Source: Kangiellaceae bacterium (GTDB lineage Bacteria; Pseudomonadota; Gammaproteobacteria; Enterobacterales; Kangiellaceae). From it: a stretch of 55,627 nucleotides of DNA. The DNA lies in NCBI GenBank assembly GCA_026196875.1, contig JAPHTP010000056.1, positions 1 to 55,627 on the forward strand. Direction: 5' to 3'. Both the position numbers and the translations under genes were made by a program. The notes beneath the pieces are model-generated. The model made no database searches. It had not been told where the DNA came from and saw only the letters and a program-made list of their open reading frames with translations. Shown in pieces: positions 45,361 to 54,981 of the stretch. Positions within the stretch are counted from its first letter, which is position 1; each line of letters opens with the position of its first letter.

Positions 45361-46728
45361 ATGAGCGACAAAAAAATCACTTTGATAGGCGCCGGATTAG
45401 TTGGCAGTCTCGCCGCAGTTTTCTTAGCTAAGCGCGGATTTGAGGTAGAAGTGTATGAGCGCCGTCCTGATATGCGTGAGGAAAATATTTCTGCCGGTCG
45501 TTCTATTAACTTAGCCTTGGCCAATCGCGGTATTTATCCACTACAGCAAGTCGGCTTAATGCAACAAGTCGAAAAAATGCTAACTCCAATGAAGGGCCGG
45601 ATGGTTCATGACTTAGAAGGCAATCAAAATTTGCAGCCTTACGGTCAACGCGACGAAGAAGTCATTTACTCGGTTTCTAGGGCTGATCTAAATACGCTCT
45701 GTATGGACTCAGCTGAAAGTGAAGGCAACGTGACAATTCACTTTAATCAAAAATGTACCTCTGTAGACTTTGAAAACCAACTGCTTACTTTAAAGAATGA
45801 ATTAACAGGCGAAGAATGCCAAAAGCCTTTTGTGCGAGTGATTGGCACCGACGGTAGTGCGTCAGCGGTTCGTGATGCGATCCATAGTGTCCAGTCAGAG
45901 CATAATTACGCTGAACAGCTAGGACACAGTTATAAAGAACTATGTATTCCTGCCGGCACCGATGGTGAATTTCAAATGGAACCACACGCCCTCCACATCT
46001 GGCCTCGTGGCGGATATATGCTGATTGCGCTACCCAATATGGACAGGAGCTTTACCGTCACTTTATTTATGCCAAATGAAGGGGAAATCAGTTTCACTGC
46101 TATCGATAATGAAGAAAAGTTACTGGCGTTCTTCAACGAGCACTTTCCTGATGCTGTGCCACTATTACCTGAGCTGAACAAAGACTTCTTTGAAAACCCT
46201 ACCGGCCACCTTGCCACGGTAAGATGCAGCCCTTGGCACTATCAAGATAAAGCCTTGCTAATTGGCGACGCAGCACACGCAGTGGTCCCATTCCATGGAC
46301 AAGGAATGAACTGTGGCTTTGAAGATGTCAGCGAGTTTGACGCACAGATTGAAAAGTTTGCTGGAGATTGGAATAAAATATTTGCTGAAACAGATAAACT
46401 TCGTCAGCCTAACGGAAATGCGATTGCGGATATGGCAATTGAAAACTATATCACTATGAGAGATTCAGTGAGAGATGAGAAGTTCTTACTAAAGAGCGCC
46501 TTAGCTTTTGAATTAGAAAAGCGTTTTCCTGATCGCTTCTGCCCTCGCTACTCCATGGTTATGTTTCATCGTTTGCCTTACGCTGAAGCCCAAAATCGCG
46601 GTGTAATACAGGAAGCAATTTTGACAGAGCTTACCGCAAACGTTGATAACTTGGAAATGGTAGACTTTGAAAATGCAGAGTCACTAGTAAAGTCGAAACT
46701 ATCCGAAGTTGATTTGAACCCTATCTAA
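45361..46728 (+). CDS. kmo: Kynurenine 3-monooxygenase
   Basis: A 455-residue FAD monooxygenase that hydroxylates kynurenine with NADPH and O2. Motifs are GAGLVGS (10-16) with Glu33 region VEVYERR, SRADLN, and LIGDAAHAVVPFHGQGMNCG with Asp303. The C-terminal segment after residue 380 (KSALAFELEKRFPDRFCPRY) fits the family helix. It is the last gene of the operon, which ends 24 bp later in a strong terminator. Confidence 0.95.
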   Translation: MSDKKITLIGAGLVGSLAAVFLAKRGFEVEVYERRPDMREENISAGRSINLALANRGIYPLQQVGLMQQVEKMLTPMKGRMVHDLEGNQNLQPYGQRDEEVIYSVSRADLNTLCMDSAESEGNVTIHFNQKCTSVDFENQLLTLKNELTGEECQKPFVRVIGTDGSASAVRDAIHSVQSEHNYAEQLGHSYKELCIPAGTDGEFQMEPHALHIWPRGGYMLIALPNMDRSFTVTLFMPNEGEISFTAIDNEEKLLAFFNEHFPDAVPLLPELNKDFFENPTGHLATVRCSPWHYQDKALLIGDAAHAVVPFHGQGMNCGFEDVSEFDAQIEKFAGDWNKIFAETDKLRQPNGNAIADMAIENYITMRDSVRDEKFLLKSALAFELEKRFPDRFCPRYSMVMFHRLPYAEAQNRGVIQEAILTELTANVDNLEMVDFENAESLVKSKLSEVDLNPI

Positions 46729-46752
46729 TTGATAAATCGTTAATCATATTGG

Positions 46753-46782
46753 CAAGGGCTTCTCTCGAAGCCCTTGTTTTCT
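46753..46782 (+). terminator. Rho-independent terminator of the kynurenine operon
   Basis: A 10-bp stem CAAGGGCTTC/GAAGCCCTTG with loop TCTC, followed by TTTTCT. It closes the operon and lies 10 bp before the end of the convergent creD. Confidence 0.88.
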
Positions 46783-46791
46783 AATTCCTTC

Positions 46792-48168
46792 TTAAGAGGT
46801 CGAGTATTTTCTCTCATTTTCAGTCGCGTTATCCATGACTTTATACCAATCTAACTTGCGGGTAACGAACATAACAATCGCTAAAACAAAAAACACTAAT
46901 AGGCTTCCTGACAGCAGTGCATGATCTTCTGAGCGAATAATAAAAAATAAGATCAGGTACAAAAAGCTCAATAATGCCATAAATATAAACGCGATCTTGT
47001 TTGATCGGCTTTGATGCGAAATATAGTAGCTAATCAATGAAGCGCAAGATAGTGCAGAAACCCAATAAGCTACGCCGAAATATAGATGTTCAGATAAGGC
47101 GATTAAAAGCAAAAAGAAAATTGCCAAGGCGCACCCCGTTAACACATAAGAAATTGGGTGTACTGAAATATTTCGATTGATAATCTCATAGAGAGCAAAA
47201 ATAGCAAAAGTGACGATAACAATTAGCAATCCATATTTTACCGATCTTAAACTTTGCAAATAAATATCAATCGACTGGATATTTTTAACGCCAAAACTAG
47301 TTCGGAAAAGTGAGTCGCAATCACCAAAGACACAACGCTCAAACTTGTTTTCGATATTGGTTGATATAATACCGGTATGCCATTGGGCCGAATATCCAGA
47401 ATTATTGATTTCTCTCTTTGTCGGTAAGAATGCACCATTGAAATTTGGATGAGGCCACGATGAGTTTATCCTAGCAGAGTTTTCTTTTCCCGTGAGAACA
47501 AATTCGATCGACTCAGTTCCCTTAAAGTTGAGTTTTGTGAGAAAGAGTAAGTTATCAAGTTCAAGTGATTTAGAATCCACATAGGCGTGAAAGCCGCTAG
47601 CGAAATGACTAAATTGAGTCCCGGGTTTTACCTCTGCCTCTTGTTGATTTACAAGAATTTGGGGAATACCATTAAGCCCTCTACTATCTTTTATTCCAGT
47701 TGACAGGTAAGCCCCTCCCCCCTGTTTAATATCATCTTTATTGCGTAACTCTTGCCAAGGCATTAAATCGAAATTGCCTTTTATTGTCATATCAGCGGTA
47801 TAAACAGGCACTTCGTAGATCCCTTTAGATAAGGTCTGCGTGTCGAGCTCTGTTTGTACATTCAACTGTTCCGGAAATAAATAGAGTCGCTTATTTACCC
47901 ACTTATAGCGCTCTGCTTGACTGGACGAAACAGCGTTATAGGTATTATCTCCAGTAACTATTATTTTTTCTTTCTGTTGGTAGGGAATAATTAAAACTTT
48001 GGCAAGAACGGACTGCTCTCCAGTCCAGCTATTCGTAACAGCTTGCTTGGCCACATCTCTTTGACCACTCCTTTCCTCGATTTGAGATTCAATCATTAAC
48101 AATGGAATATTTAGTGCAAAAACTATCGCGACAAGCCATAGGTACTTGTTTAATAGCAGAGTCTTCAT
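46792..48168 (-). CDS. creD: CreD-like inner membrane protein
   Basis: 458 residues from the ATG at 48168, chosen for GGAGG 5 nt upstream; a longer frame to 48204 lacks such a site. One N-terminal helix, a large periplasmic domain with the RYKWVNKRLYLFPEQ-type strand pattern, and about six C-terminal helices (YGLLIVIVTFAIFALYEIIN and on) match CreD (colicin tolerance). In E. coli creD is the main target of the CreBC system; no creB or creC is adjacent. It converges with kmo. Confidence 0.85.
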   Translation of the reverse strand: MKTLLLNKYLWLVAIVFALNIPLLMIESQIEERSGQRDVAKQAVTNSWTGEQSVLAKVLIIPYQQKEKIIVTGDNTYNAVSSSQAERYKWVNKRLYLFPEQLNVQTELDTQTLSKGIYEVPVYTADMTIKGNFDLMPWQELRNKDDIKQGGGAYLSTGIKDSRGLNGIPQILVNQQEAEVKPGTQFSHFASGFHAYVDSKSLELDNLLFLTKLNFKGTESIEFVLTGKENSARINSSWPHPNFNGAFLPTKREINNSGYSAQWHTGIISTNIENKFERCVFGDCDSLFRTSFGVKNIQSIDIYLQSLRSVKYGLLIVIVTFAIFALYEIINRNISVHPISYVLTGCALAIFFLLLIALSEHLYFGVAYWVSALSCASLISYYISHQSRSNKIAFIFMALLSFLYLILFFIIRSEDHALLSGSLLVFFVLAIVMFVTRKLDWYKVMDNATENERKYSTS

Positions 48169-48386
48169 TTTAGCCTCCGGTTTAGGGAATTTTTTACGGA
48201 ACAAATTCGAAGCTTTCTATAATGCCCAAATGAGGTGCAAAAATACGGTCCTAAAAGTGGCAGCTTTGTGCCAAAAGATGGAATCAAAATGGTTTTAATT
48301 TCCCAGGCTTCTTGACACTAGCGCGATATATGCCTAAGTTGCTGTTATTAATTAGTGAATTTATAGCTAGCAAATTTCGAAAATTT

Positions 48387-49448
48387 ATGAGTCATATTAA
48401 TTCTTCTAGTCTGCCTTGCCCTTCGTGCCGAACCGCCAATCAAATGAACGCCAGGTTTTGTTCAAGCTGCGGGGCTCCACTTAACGCTCCGCAACAAGAA
48501 ACCCCATACCAAGCACCAACAACTCATCAGGCCCCCAATTTTGCCTCAGGTTTTGTATATGCCGGTTTTTGGAAACGACTTTTTGCCTATTGGGTTGATG
48601 GCATAATTTTTGGATTCTTTGCTTGGATATTTATTTTCTTTTTCTTTGCGAGCAGCTTTAGCCCAGCTTCGGATCCTTTTGATGTATTTTCGCAACTTGC
48701 ACTCGTTTACGTGGGTTATTTTGTTGGTTGGTGGCTATATTTCGCATTACAAGAAAGTAGTAGCGCTCAGGCCACTCTTGGCAAAAGGCTGCTGGGGATC
48801 AAAGTAACCGATATGCAAGGATATGGTTTGAGCTTCGCGCACGCAGCCGGGAGACAGCTAGCAGGCGTAGTCACCCAAATGACCTTTTTGATCGGTTACT
48901 TAATGGCAGCATTTACCGGGAGAAAACAGGCTCTCCACGACATGATCGCTGGATGTGTAGTAGTTAATCGAAATTTTGATTCATCTCAAGTGCAAGCAAC
49001 TAACGCATCGCCGCCGCCCGGGATGTCAATTGGTGCAATTATTGGCGTCGTTGTACTTGTACTTATTGTTCCCGTCGGCGGAATTATAGCAGCGATTTCG
49101 ATACCGGCATATCAAGGCTATACTGTACGTGCAGCAGTTAACGAGGGATATGCCCATGCCAAAGAAGCTACCCCAAATATTGTTGCCTACTCAGAAAAAA
49201 ATGGTTATTGGCCACAGAACTTTGAACAAGCAGGATTATCAACTGACGACTTTCAAACCCAAAACTACTACATTCAACTTCTACCTACTGGAGAGTTAAT
49301 GGTTAGTTTTCAACGCCCTCAAGAGATCAGTAACGGAAGCCTTAAGCTCGTTCCAGAGTTTAATACTGATGCAACTTACAGCTGGAAGTGTGTGGCTGCA
49401 GATCTAGAAGTAATGCACATACCTGCTGATTGTCGTAACCGGGAATAG
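48387..49448 (+). CDS. Zinc-ribbon / RDD / type IV pilin-like fusion protein
   Basis: 353 residues from the ATG at 48387, which puts the zinc ribbon near the N-terminus; earlier in-frame starts (TTG 48312, ATG 48330) lack ribosome binding sites. Order: zinc ribbon (Cys11, Cys14, Cys25, Cys28), RDD domain of several helices (AGFWKRLFAYWVDGIIFGFF, LGKRLLGIKVTDMQG, QALHDMIAGCVVV), a further membrane helix (IGVVVLVLIVPVGG), then a pilin-like ectodomain (AAISIPAYQGYTVRAAVNEG, with Cys pair WKC...ADC). No prepilin peptidase site is present. Its function is unknown. Confidence 0.82.
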   Translation: MSHINSSSLPCPSCRTANQMNARFCSSCGAPLNAPQQETPYQAPTTHQAPNFASGFVYAGFWKRLFAYWVDGIIFGFFAWIFIFFFFASSFSPASDPFDVFSQLALVYVGYFVGWWLYFALQESSSAQATLGKRLLGIKVTDMQGYGLSFAHAAGRQLAGVVTQMTFLIGYLMAAFTGRKQALHDMIAGCVVVNRNFDSSQVQATNASPPPGMSIGAIIGVVVLVLIVPVGGIIAAISIPAYQGYTVRAAVNEGYAHAKEATPNIVAYSEKNGYWPQNFEQAGLSTDDFQTQNYYIQLLPTGELMVSFQRPQEISNGSLKLVPEFNTDATYSWKCVAADLEVMHIPADCRNRE

Positions 49449-49506
49449 CTAAACTCATTGAAATGAGACAGAGCATATTTATGGTAGCTGTGCTAGCGAC
49501 AGCCGT

Positions 49507-49890
49507 TTAGGCTACCCACTGCTCTATCATTGATTTCATTTGCTCTAGTTGAACCGGCTTGTTTAATATGTCATTCATTCCAGCACTCAAACAGTCACCA
49601 TTCACACCGCATACCACATTGGCGGTTAAAGCAATAATAGGAATATCTTTATTGGGTCCTTTGCTAGCCCTAATTTTTTTGGTGGCCTCAAAGCCGTCCA
49701 TTACCGGCATTTGGCAATCCATCAAAATCAGTTGGAAAGGTTTAGACTCGGCCAGTTCTACTGCTTGATGGCCATTCTCGGCAATCTCTACTTCGTATCC
49801 GAGTTTCTTTAAAAACAAGCTGGCAACTCGCTGATTGGCAAAGTCATCTTCAGCGACAAGGATCTTGTGTGACTGTGGATTTTCGTACAT
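49507..49890 (-). CDS. Single-domain response regulator
   Basis: 127 residues forming one receiver domain: acidic pair EDD (14-16), phospho-acceptor Asp in LMDCQMPVMDG (about residue 58), TAN, and Lys in NKPVQ. The sequence style (MDCQMPVMDGFEATKKIR) is that of receivers in large hybrid kinases, so it may act in a phosphorelay with a kinase elsewhere. No output domain or kinase is adjacent. It converges with the RDD-pilin fusion gene. Confidence 0.88.
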   Translation of the reverse strand: MYENPQSHKILVAEDDFANQRVASLFLKKLGYEVEIAENGHQAVELAESKPFQLILMDCQMPVMDGFEATKKIRASKGPNKDIPIIALTANVVCGVNGDCLSAGMNDILNKPVQLEQMKSMIEQWVA

Positions 49891-49976
49891 CAGGTAAACC
49901 TATCAAAAACACTTAGCTATCGCAAAGAAAGTGCAAAAATTAAATAATTTACACCTAGAGCTTAACGCTTCAAGCC

Positions 49977-50936
49977 CTAAAACGATTTCGATAAGAGAAT
50001 ACCACAAAAAATTGCAGCACCAACCCAATTGTTATTTAAGAACGCAGTAAAACAATTTTCTCTTTTACGAGTGCGGCAATAATATATCTGCCACGCGATT
50101 AAACCGGCAGCGATCATAACGCCTAAATAATAAAATAGTCCTAAATCGAAACGTGCGCCAACCAATAGCATACCGAATAAAAAGAAGCTTTGAATAATAG
50201 TAATTATTTGAAGATCCGCCTCTCCAAATAAGATTGCCGTAGACTTAATACCAACTTTTAGGTCATCTTTTTTATCAACCATGCCATACAAGGTATCGTA
50301 AGCTAACACCCATAATAAATTGGCTACATAGAGTAACCAGGCCGCCGCTGGAACTTCATTAATACTGGCCGCGAACGCCATCGGAATTGACATTGAAAAA
50401 GCAGCCCCTAAAACTACCTGAGGAAAATAGGTTACTCGCTTCATAAACGGATAAATTGTAGCAATTCCGATAGCGACAATCGAAAGCAAAACGGAGTATA
50501 GGTTGAGCATTAATACTAGGCTGAATGCCAACAGAGATAAAACAATAAATAGGATTAATGCCTCTTTCTCAGAAACTTTTCCAACAGCAAGCGGCCTTGC
50601 TTTGGTACGTTCGACCTTGCCATCAAAATTACGGTCAGCATAATCATTTATAACACAGCCAGCGGAGCGAGTTAGAAATACGCCTACGCTGAAAATAACA
50701 ATCAAAGATATTGGTGGTATCTGTTCATTAGCAAGCCACAACGCCCATAGAGTTGGCCACAACAACAGCAAGGTACCTATCGGCCGGTCAACCCGCATAA
50801 GTAAACTATATTGGTAAAATCTCTCTTTCAAGACAGGTGAGAATTTGAGATTTGATATCCACAACCATACTTCTCCGACCATCTCGACAAAGGTTCCCCA
50901 GAAAGTTACTTGAGTCGGTCGTTTTTTTGGCGGCAT
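49977..50936 (-). CDS. ubiA: 4-hydroxybenzoate octaprenyltransferase
   Basis: A 319-residue membrane prenyltransferase that joins the polyprenyl chain to 4-hydroxybenzoate in ubiquinone synthesis. The two Asp-rich motifs are NDYADRNFDG (97-106) and DTLYGMVDKKDD (214-225), with about eight helices. The N-terminus is about 30 residues longer than E. coli UbiA; a Met at residue 19 is a possible alternative start. It lies 62 bp after ubiC on the same strand, the classic ubiCA operon. Confidence 0.94.
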   Translation of the reverse strand: MPPKKRPTQVTFWGTFVEMVGEVWLWISNLKFSPVLKERFYQYSLLMRVDRPIGTLLLLWPTLWALWLANEQIPPISLIVIFSVGVFLTRSAGCVINDYADRNFDGKVERTKARPLAVGKVSEKEALILFIVLSLLAFSLVLMLNLYSVLLSIVAIGIATIYPFMKRVTYFPQVVLGAAFSMSIPMAFAASINEVPAAAWLLYVANLLWVLAYDTLYGMVDKKDDLKVGIKSTAILFGEADLQIITIIQSFFLFGMLLVGARFDLGLFYYLGVMIAAGLIAWQIYYCRTRKRENCFTAFLNNNWVGAAIFCGILLSKSF

Positions 50937-50998
50937 GTAGGGAATGGTTACCTTCTATTTTTATTTATTTTAAGAGCTGTTAATAGAATTTCGAAACT

Positions 50999-51517
50999 CT
51001 ATACATCATCTTGCTGATAAATTGGGCAATCAGGTAAAAATAATTCGGTTACCATCAATGGACCTGAACGAAATTCAAAAATCGATTGTCGCTGCCATAA
51101 TCGGTGTTCCGGAATGACCCCCATAGCAATGAGGGTTTGTGGCAGTTCCCAAGTCAAAGTGACTTCCATACTCTTGCGAATAGCCCCATTTCTACCAAAC
51201 AACAATTTTCCTATCGGGGTATCGTTCAGACTCGCTATGCGTCTTGCAGGCCCTTGCAAAGTTCTATGGGGAACAATTGTTCGAGCAAACATCCAATTTT
51301 TATTGTGTTTACCCATCTTTATTTCTCTAACTAGCGCCATTTCTCTAGGAGGAATGTCGAGTTTAACGCGCTCTTCACGAGAAACCATTTGTCGCCCTTG
51401 ATTAAGCAAAGTCAGTCGCGGTTTGACCCCCATAACTTGCTCAAAGCGGCCAGTCAAACTCCCTCTGTCGGATAGCAATGCAAAAATATCTGTATTCAAA
51501 AGTTTTATCTGCTCCAT
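50999..51517 (-). CDS. ubiC: Chorismate pyruvate-lyase
   Basis: 172 residues. It converts chorismate to 4-hydroxybenzoate and pyruvate, the first committed step to ubiquinone. Motifs are LVREIKMGKHNKNWMFARTIVP (about 63-84 in two parts, VREIKM and WMFARTIVP), PIGKLLFG, and a closing VTELFLPD with the active-site glutamate. It heads the ubiCA operon and is divergent from the rubredoxin gene. A perfect DnaA box (TTATCCACA, 51550-51558) lies upstream, probably by chance. Confidence 0.92.
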   Translation of the reverse strand: MEQIKLLNTDIFALLSDRGSLTGRFEQVMGVKPRLTLLNQGRQMVSREERVKLDIPPREMALVREIKMGKHNKNWMFARTIVPHRTLQGPARRIASLNDTPIGKLLFGRNGAIRKSMEVTLTWELPQTLIAMGVIPEHRLWQRQSIFEFRSGPLMVTELFLPDCPIYQQDDV

Positions 51518-51809
51518 AAGCCATACGAACCCTCAGCGGTCCAACTGACTTATCCACAGTACCCCTAATTAATCTGGCTGGGATTATACCAAAAGCCGCT
51601 AATTTATATACACCCCAAGTAAAATCTCGTAAAAAATGAATCCGTAAAGTCAGATATGGGTGGCTAGCTCTACTTAAAAGCCAATTTTGCTCGAATCAAT
51701 GAGCACTTTATGTGCATATTCAAGGATAAACGCTGCCTATTGCTTGCAGTTTGACCTAAAAGCCTTTATAAATGCGCCTTTACTGAGATATGTTATTGGT
51801 GACCTCGCA

Positions 51810-51974
51810 ATGAAAAAGTGGGAATGCATTGTCTGCGGCTGGATTTATGACGAAGCTAAGGGATGGCCGGAAGACGGTATTGCACCTGGAACTCGTTGGG
51901 AAGATGTTCCTGAAGACTGGTTGTGCCCAGACTGCGGTGTAGGAAAAGAAGACTTTGAAATGGTCGAGATTTAA
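51810..51974 (+). CDS. rubA: Rubredoxin
   Basis: 54 residues from the ATG at 51810; a longer in-frame reading to 51687 gives a non-rubredoxin N-terminus. Iron ligands are Cys6, Cys9, Cys39 and Cys42 (CIVCG and CPDCG), with the expected aromatic core ([23 protein letters not shown]). It is a one-electron carrier; partners such as alkane hydroxylase or rubredoxin reductase are not in the window. Divergent placement beside ubiC is conserved in many gammaproteobacteria. Confidence 0.93.
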   Translation: MKKWECIVCGWIYDEAKGWPEDGIAPGTRWEDVPEDWLCPDCGVGKEDFEMVEI

Positions 51975-52093
51975 TTCGGCCATTTTTGTTTAACCATCAT
52001 TTTTCATTCCAATCTCCCTCTCTGAGATTTAATCAGTTACTACAAAAAATTCTGTCTATACTTAAAGCATTGTTAACCACGCTTTAAATCAAT

Positions 52094-52534
52094 ATGTTAA
52101 AACATTTTTTTACTTGGATTTTGTTAGCTTTAAGTTTATCGCATACGCCTGTATACGCGGCAGAAGAAGCGCCGGAAGAAACCGAAGAAGAGAAAAAAGA
52201 AGAAGAAAAACTCCCCATAAAGTACTTTCAAATAGCCCCCAATATTATGACGTTCTATCAAAGTAGTGGCCGTAAGATGGGGTACATTGTGGTACAAGTT
52301 CAAATCGTAACTCGTGGTGACGACAACTTAGAATTGTTAGAAACGCACTTGCCGTTAATGCAAGACGCCTTGATCGACTTCTTTAATCGCCAAGAAAAGA
52401 AAGTAGTCCAGGACCTTACCCAAAGAGAAAGCCTACGTCAGCAAGCGACTGAAAAAATTGCTCAAGTAATTAAGGATGAAGTTGGCTATGACGTCGTCGA
52501 AAATGTCCTTTTTACGCAGTACGTTTTTCAGTAA
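52094..52534 (+). CDS. FliL-like secreted protein
   Basis: 146 residues. A signal peptide (cleavage near VYA, residue 22) and an acidic linker (EEAPEETEEEKKEEEK) lead to a FliL/stomatin-like domain: GYIVVQVQIVTRGDDN, THLPLMQDALIDFF, and a helix that ends DVVENVLFTQYVFQ. True FliL keeps its N-terminal membrane helix and lies in a flagellar operon; here the domain is probably periplasmic and 24 kb from pomAB. A role in modulating the stator is possible but only inferred. Confidence 0.82.
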   Translation: MLKHFFTWILLALSLSHTPVYAAEEAPEETEEEKKEEEKLPIKYFQIAPNIMTFYQSSGRKMGYIVVQVQIVTRGDDNLELLETHLPLMQDALIDFFNRQEKKVVQDLTQRESLRQQATEKIAQVIKDEVGYDVVENVLFTQYVFQ

Positions 52535-52554
52535 TTACTAGTACCTCAATAAAC

Positions 52555-52586
52555 ATAAAAAACCGAGCTTAAGCTCGGTTTTTTAT
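52555..52586. terminator. Bidirectional terminator between the FliL-like gene and tdh
   Basis: The 20-bp palindrome AACCGAGCTT-AAGCTCGGTT has an A-run on its left and a T-run on its right, so it reads as a rho-independent terminator on both strands for the two convergent genes. Confidence 0.9.
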
Positions 52587-52607
52587 TAGCTACTTCATAG
52601 ATTTAAA

Positions 52608-53630
52608 TCACCACTCTAGAATAACTTTTCCAGATTGCCCCGAACGCATAGTATCGAACCCCTGCTGGAAATCATCAACTTTAAATTTGTGGGTAATAAT
52701 CGGCGATATATCAAGTCCTGACTGAAGCAGAGAAACCATTTTATACCAGGTTTCAAACATTTCGCGCCCATAGATCCCTTTAATGTGCAGCCCTTTAAAT
52801 ATCACTTGATTCCAATCAACCGCCATGTCGGATGGCGGAATTCCCAACATGGCTATTTTTCCACCATTATTCATGGTTTCCAACATGGAACTCACAGCTG
52901 ATGGAACACCAGACATTTCCAAGCCAACATCAAATCCCTCGGTCATGCCGAGTTCCTTCATCACGTCTTTTAGATCTTCATTGGCCACATTGACAGCTCG
53001 AGTGGCGCCAAGTTGCTTAGCTAAACCGAGACGATATTCATTGATATCAGTAATCACGACATGACGTGCACCAACATGGCGACAAACTGCAGCGGCCATA
53101 ATTCCGATAGGGCCTGCGCCTGTAATCAATACATCTTCACCAACTAAATTAAAAGATAAAGCCGTATGCACCGCATTTCCAAATGGGTCAAAAATTGAAG
53201 CCATATCATCACTTATATCATCCGGTAATCTAAAAGCATTAACTGCAGGAATGCTCAAATACTCGGCAAAAGCCCCCGGCCTATCGACACCAACACCGTA
53301 GGTATTGTTACATAAATGGCGGCGGCCGGCGCGGCAATTACGACAATGGCCACAAGTAATATGCCCTTCTCCAGAAACACGATCACCAATATTAAAGCCT
53401 TGAACTTCCTGTCCTACAGCTTCGATCACACCAACAAATTCGTGGCCAACCGTCATTGGAACCGGGATCGTCTTTTGTGACCACTCATCCCAGTTATAAA
53501 TGTGAACATCGGTACCGCATATCGCCGTTTTCTTAATCTTGATAAGAACATCATTGTGGCCAACTTCTGGCACATCTGATTGTTCCATCCAAATGCCTTC
53601 TTTGGCAAAGCTCTTTGCTAAAGTCTTCAT
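52608..53630 (-). CDS. tdh: L-threonine 3-dehydrogenase
   Basis: A 340-residue zinc alcohol-dehydrogenase-type enzyme that oxidises L-threonine to 2-amino-3-ketobutyrate with NAD+. The catalytic zinc ligands are Cys38, His63 and Glu64 (CGTDVH, GHEFVG), and the structural zinc is held by Cys93, Cys96, Cys99 and Cys107. The NAD fold is [19 protein letters not shown]. It follows kbl by 35 bp; a short (ATT)n run lies in the gap. Confidence 0.95.
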   Translation of the reverse strand: MKTLAKSFAKEGIWMEQSDVPEVGHNDVLIKIKKTAICGTDVHIYNWDEWSQKTIPVPMTVGHEFVGVIEAVGQEVQGFNIGDRVSGEGHITCGHCRNCRAGRRHLCNNTYGVGVDRPGAFAEYLSIPAVNAFRLPDDISDDMASIFDPFGNAVHTALSFNLVGEDVLITGAGPIGIMAAAVCRHVGARHVVITDINEYRLGLAKQLGATRAVNVANEDLKDVMKELGMTEGFDVGLEMSGVPSAVSSMLETMNNGGKIAMLGIPPSDMAVDWNQVIFKGLHIKGIYGREMFETWYKMVSLLQSGLDISPIITHKFKVDDFQQGFDTMRSGQSGKVILEW

Positions 53631-53665
53631 CGGTTTAGTCTCTATATCTTTAATTATTATTATTA

Positions 53666-54859
53666 TTAAATAACGCCTAGCTTTTTGCCGACCTTTTCAA
53701 ACGCAACTACAGCTTTATCGATATGTTCAAAATCATGGGCCGCAGACATTTGAGTACGAATCCTTGCTTGCCCTTTCGGCACTACAGGGAAGGAGAACCC
53801 TACAACATAGATGCCCTCTTTTAGCATTTCATCCGCAAATTTCTTGGCTAATGCAGCATCTCCCAACATCACTGGAATGATAGGGTGCTCTCCTGGTAGT
53901 AGCTCAAAACCTAGCTTGCTCATTTTTTCACGGAAATAATTGGCATTATCGTTTAACTTCGCTCGTAGTTCATTGCCACTTTCCAATAAGTCTAAAACTT
54001 TAATTGAAGCCGCAGCGATCACCGGCGCAAGCGTGTTAGAAAACAAATATGGACGCGAACGCTGACGTAACCACTCAACAATTTCTTTTTTACCTGAGGT
54101 ATAGCCACCGGAAGCACCACCTAGTGCCTTACCTAAAGTACCAGTAATAATGTCGACTCGGTCCATTACATTACAGTACTCGTGTGTTCCACGGCCATTT
54201 TCACCAATAAAACCAACGGCGTGAGAGTCATCGACCATAACCAAAGCATCGTATTTGTCTGCCAAATCACATACCGCTTGGAGATTAGCGATGTATCCAT
54301 CCATTGAAAATACACCATCAGTTGCGATTAGCTTATACCTGGCACCCGCTTCATTGGCTGCCACTAGTTGCTTCTCTAAATCCGCCATATCATTGTTTGC
54401 GTAACGGAAGCGCTTTGCTTTTGATAGACGCACGCCATCAATGATCGAAGCATGGTTTAATGAATCAGAAATGATCGCATCATCTGCGGTTAGAATCGTT
54501 TCAAAAAGACCACCATTAGCGTCAAAACAGGAGGAATACAAAATTGTATCTTCCATACCCAAAAATTTGCTGATTCGTTCTTCTAACTTTTTATGTACTG
54601 CTTGAGTGCCACATATAAAACGAACAGAAGCCAATCCATAACCCCAATCATCCAAAGCAGCTTGGCCAGCTTTAATAAGTTCTGGGCTGTTAGCTAAACC
54701 AAGGTAGTTGTTGGCGCAAAAATTAAGAACGTTTTCACCGGTGGTTACGTGAATGTCAGCTTGCTGTTGAGAATCGATCACACGTTCGTCTTTATAAAGA
54801 CCGACTTCATGTAGTTCATTGATCTGATCCTGGAGGTTTTCTAGAAATGATTTACTCAT
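53666..54859 (-). CDS. kbl: 2-amino-3-ketobutyrate CoA ligase (glycine C-acetyltransferase)
   Basis: A 397-residue PLP enzyme that splits 2-amino-3-ketobutyrate with CoA into glycine and acetyl-CoA. The Schiff-base lysine is Lys244 in GTLGKALGG, and [10 protein letters not shown] (210-219) binds the cofactor. Together with tdh it converts threonine to glycine. The kbl-tdh order is that of E. coli. Length is normal. Confidence 0.95.
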   Translation of the reverse strand: MSKSFLENLQDQINELHEVGLYKDERVIDSQQQADIHVTTGENVLNFCANNYLGLANSPELIKAGQAALDDWGYGLASVRFICGTQAVHKKLEERISKFLGMEDTILYSSCFDANGGLFETILTADDAIISDSLNHASIIDGVRLSKAKRFRYANNDMADLEKQLVAANEAGARYKLIATDGVFSMDGYIANLQAVCDLADKYDALVMVDDSHAVGFIGENGRGTHEYCNVMDRVDIITGTLGKALGGASGGYTSGKKEIVEWLRQRSRPYLFSNTLAPVIAAASIKVLDLLESGNELRAKLNDNANYFREKMSKLGFELLPGEHPIIPVMLGDAALAKKFADEMLKEGIYVVGFSFPVVPKGQARIRTQMSAAHDFEHIDKAVVAFEKVGKKLGVI

Positions 54860-54981
54860 GGAAACTGCTTCCTCAATTAGAAAATACGGGATAGTCGTGC
54901 AATATGGGGAGCAATTTTACAGCAATAGACGTGAAAGCCAACCAGTTATTGGTCGGCTGAGCTAGTAGCGCAGGCAAAGAA

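Noticed and set aside
51550..51558. Perfect DnaA box TTATCCACA; another at 34999-35007
   Set aside because: Isolated single boxes without clustering, AT-rich unwinding region or dnaA/dnaN nearby; no origin is indicated.
53652..53668. (ATT)n run between tdh and kbl as a regulatory microsatellite
   Set aside because: Short and ordinary in AT-rich DNA; it does not sit in a promoter.
54935..54960. Hairpin AGCC-a-ACCA/TGGT-c-GGCT between kbl and the YccF gene as a terminator
   Set aside because: The stem has a mismatch and is followed by no useful T-run on the minus strand.
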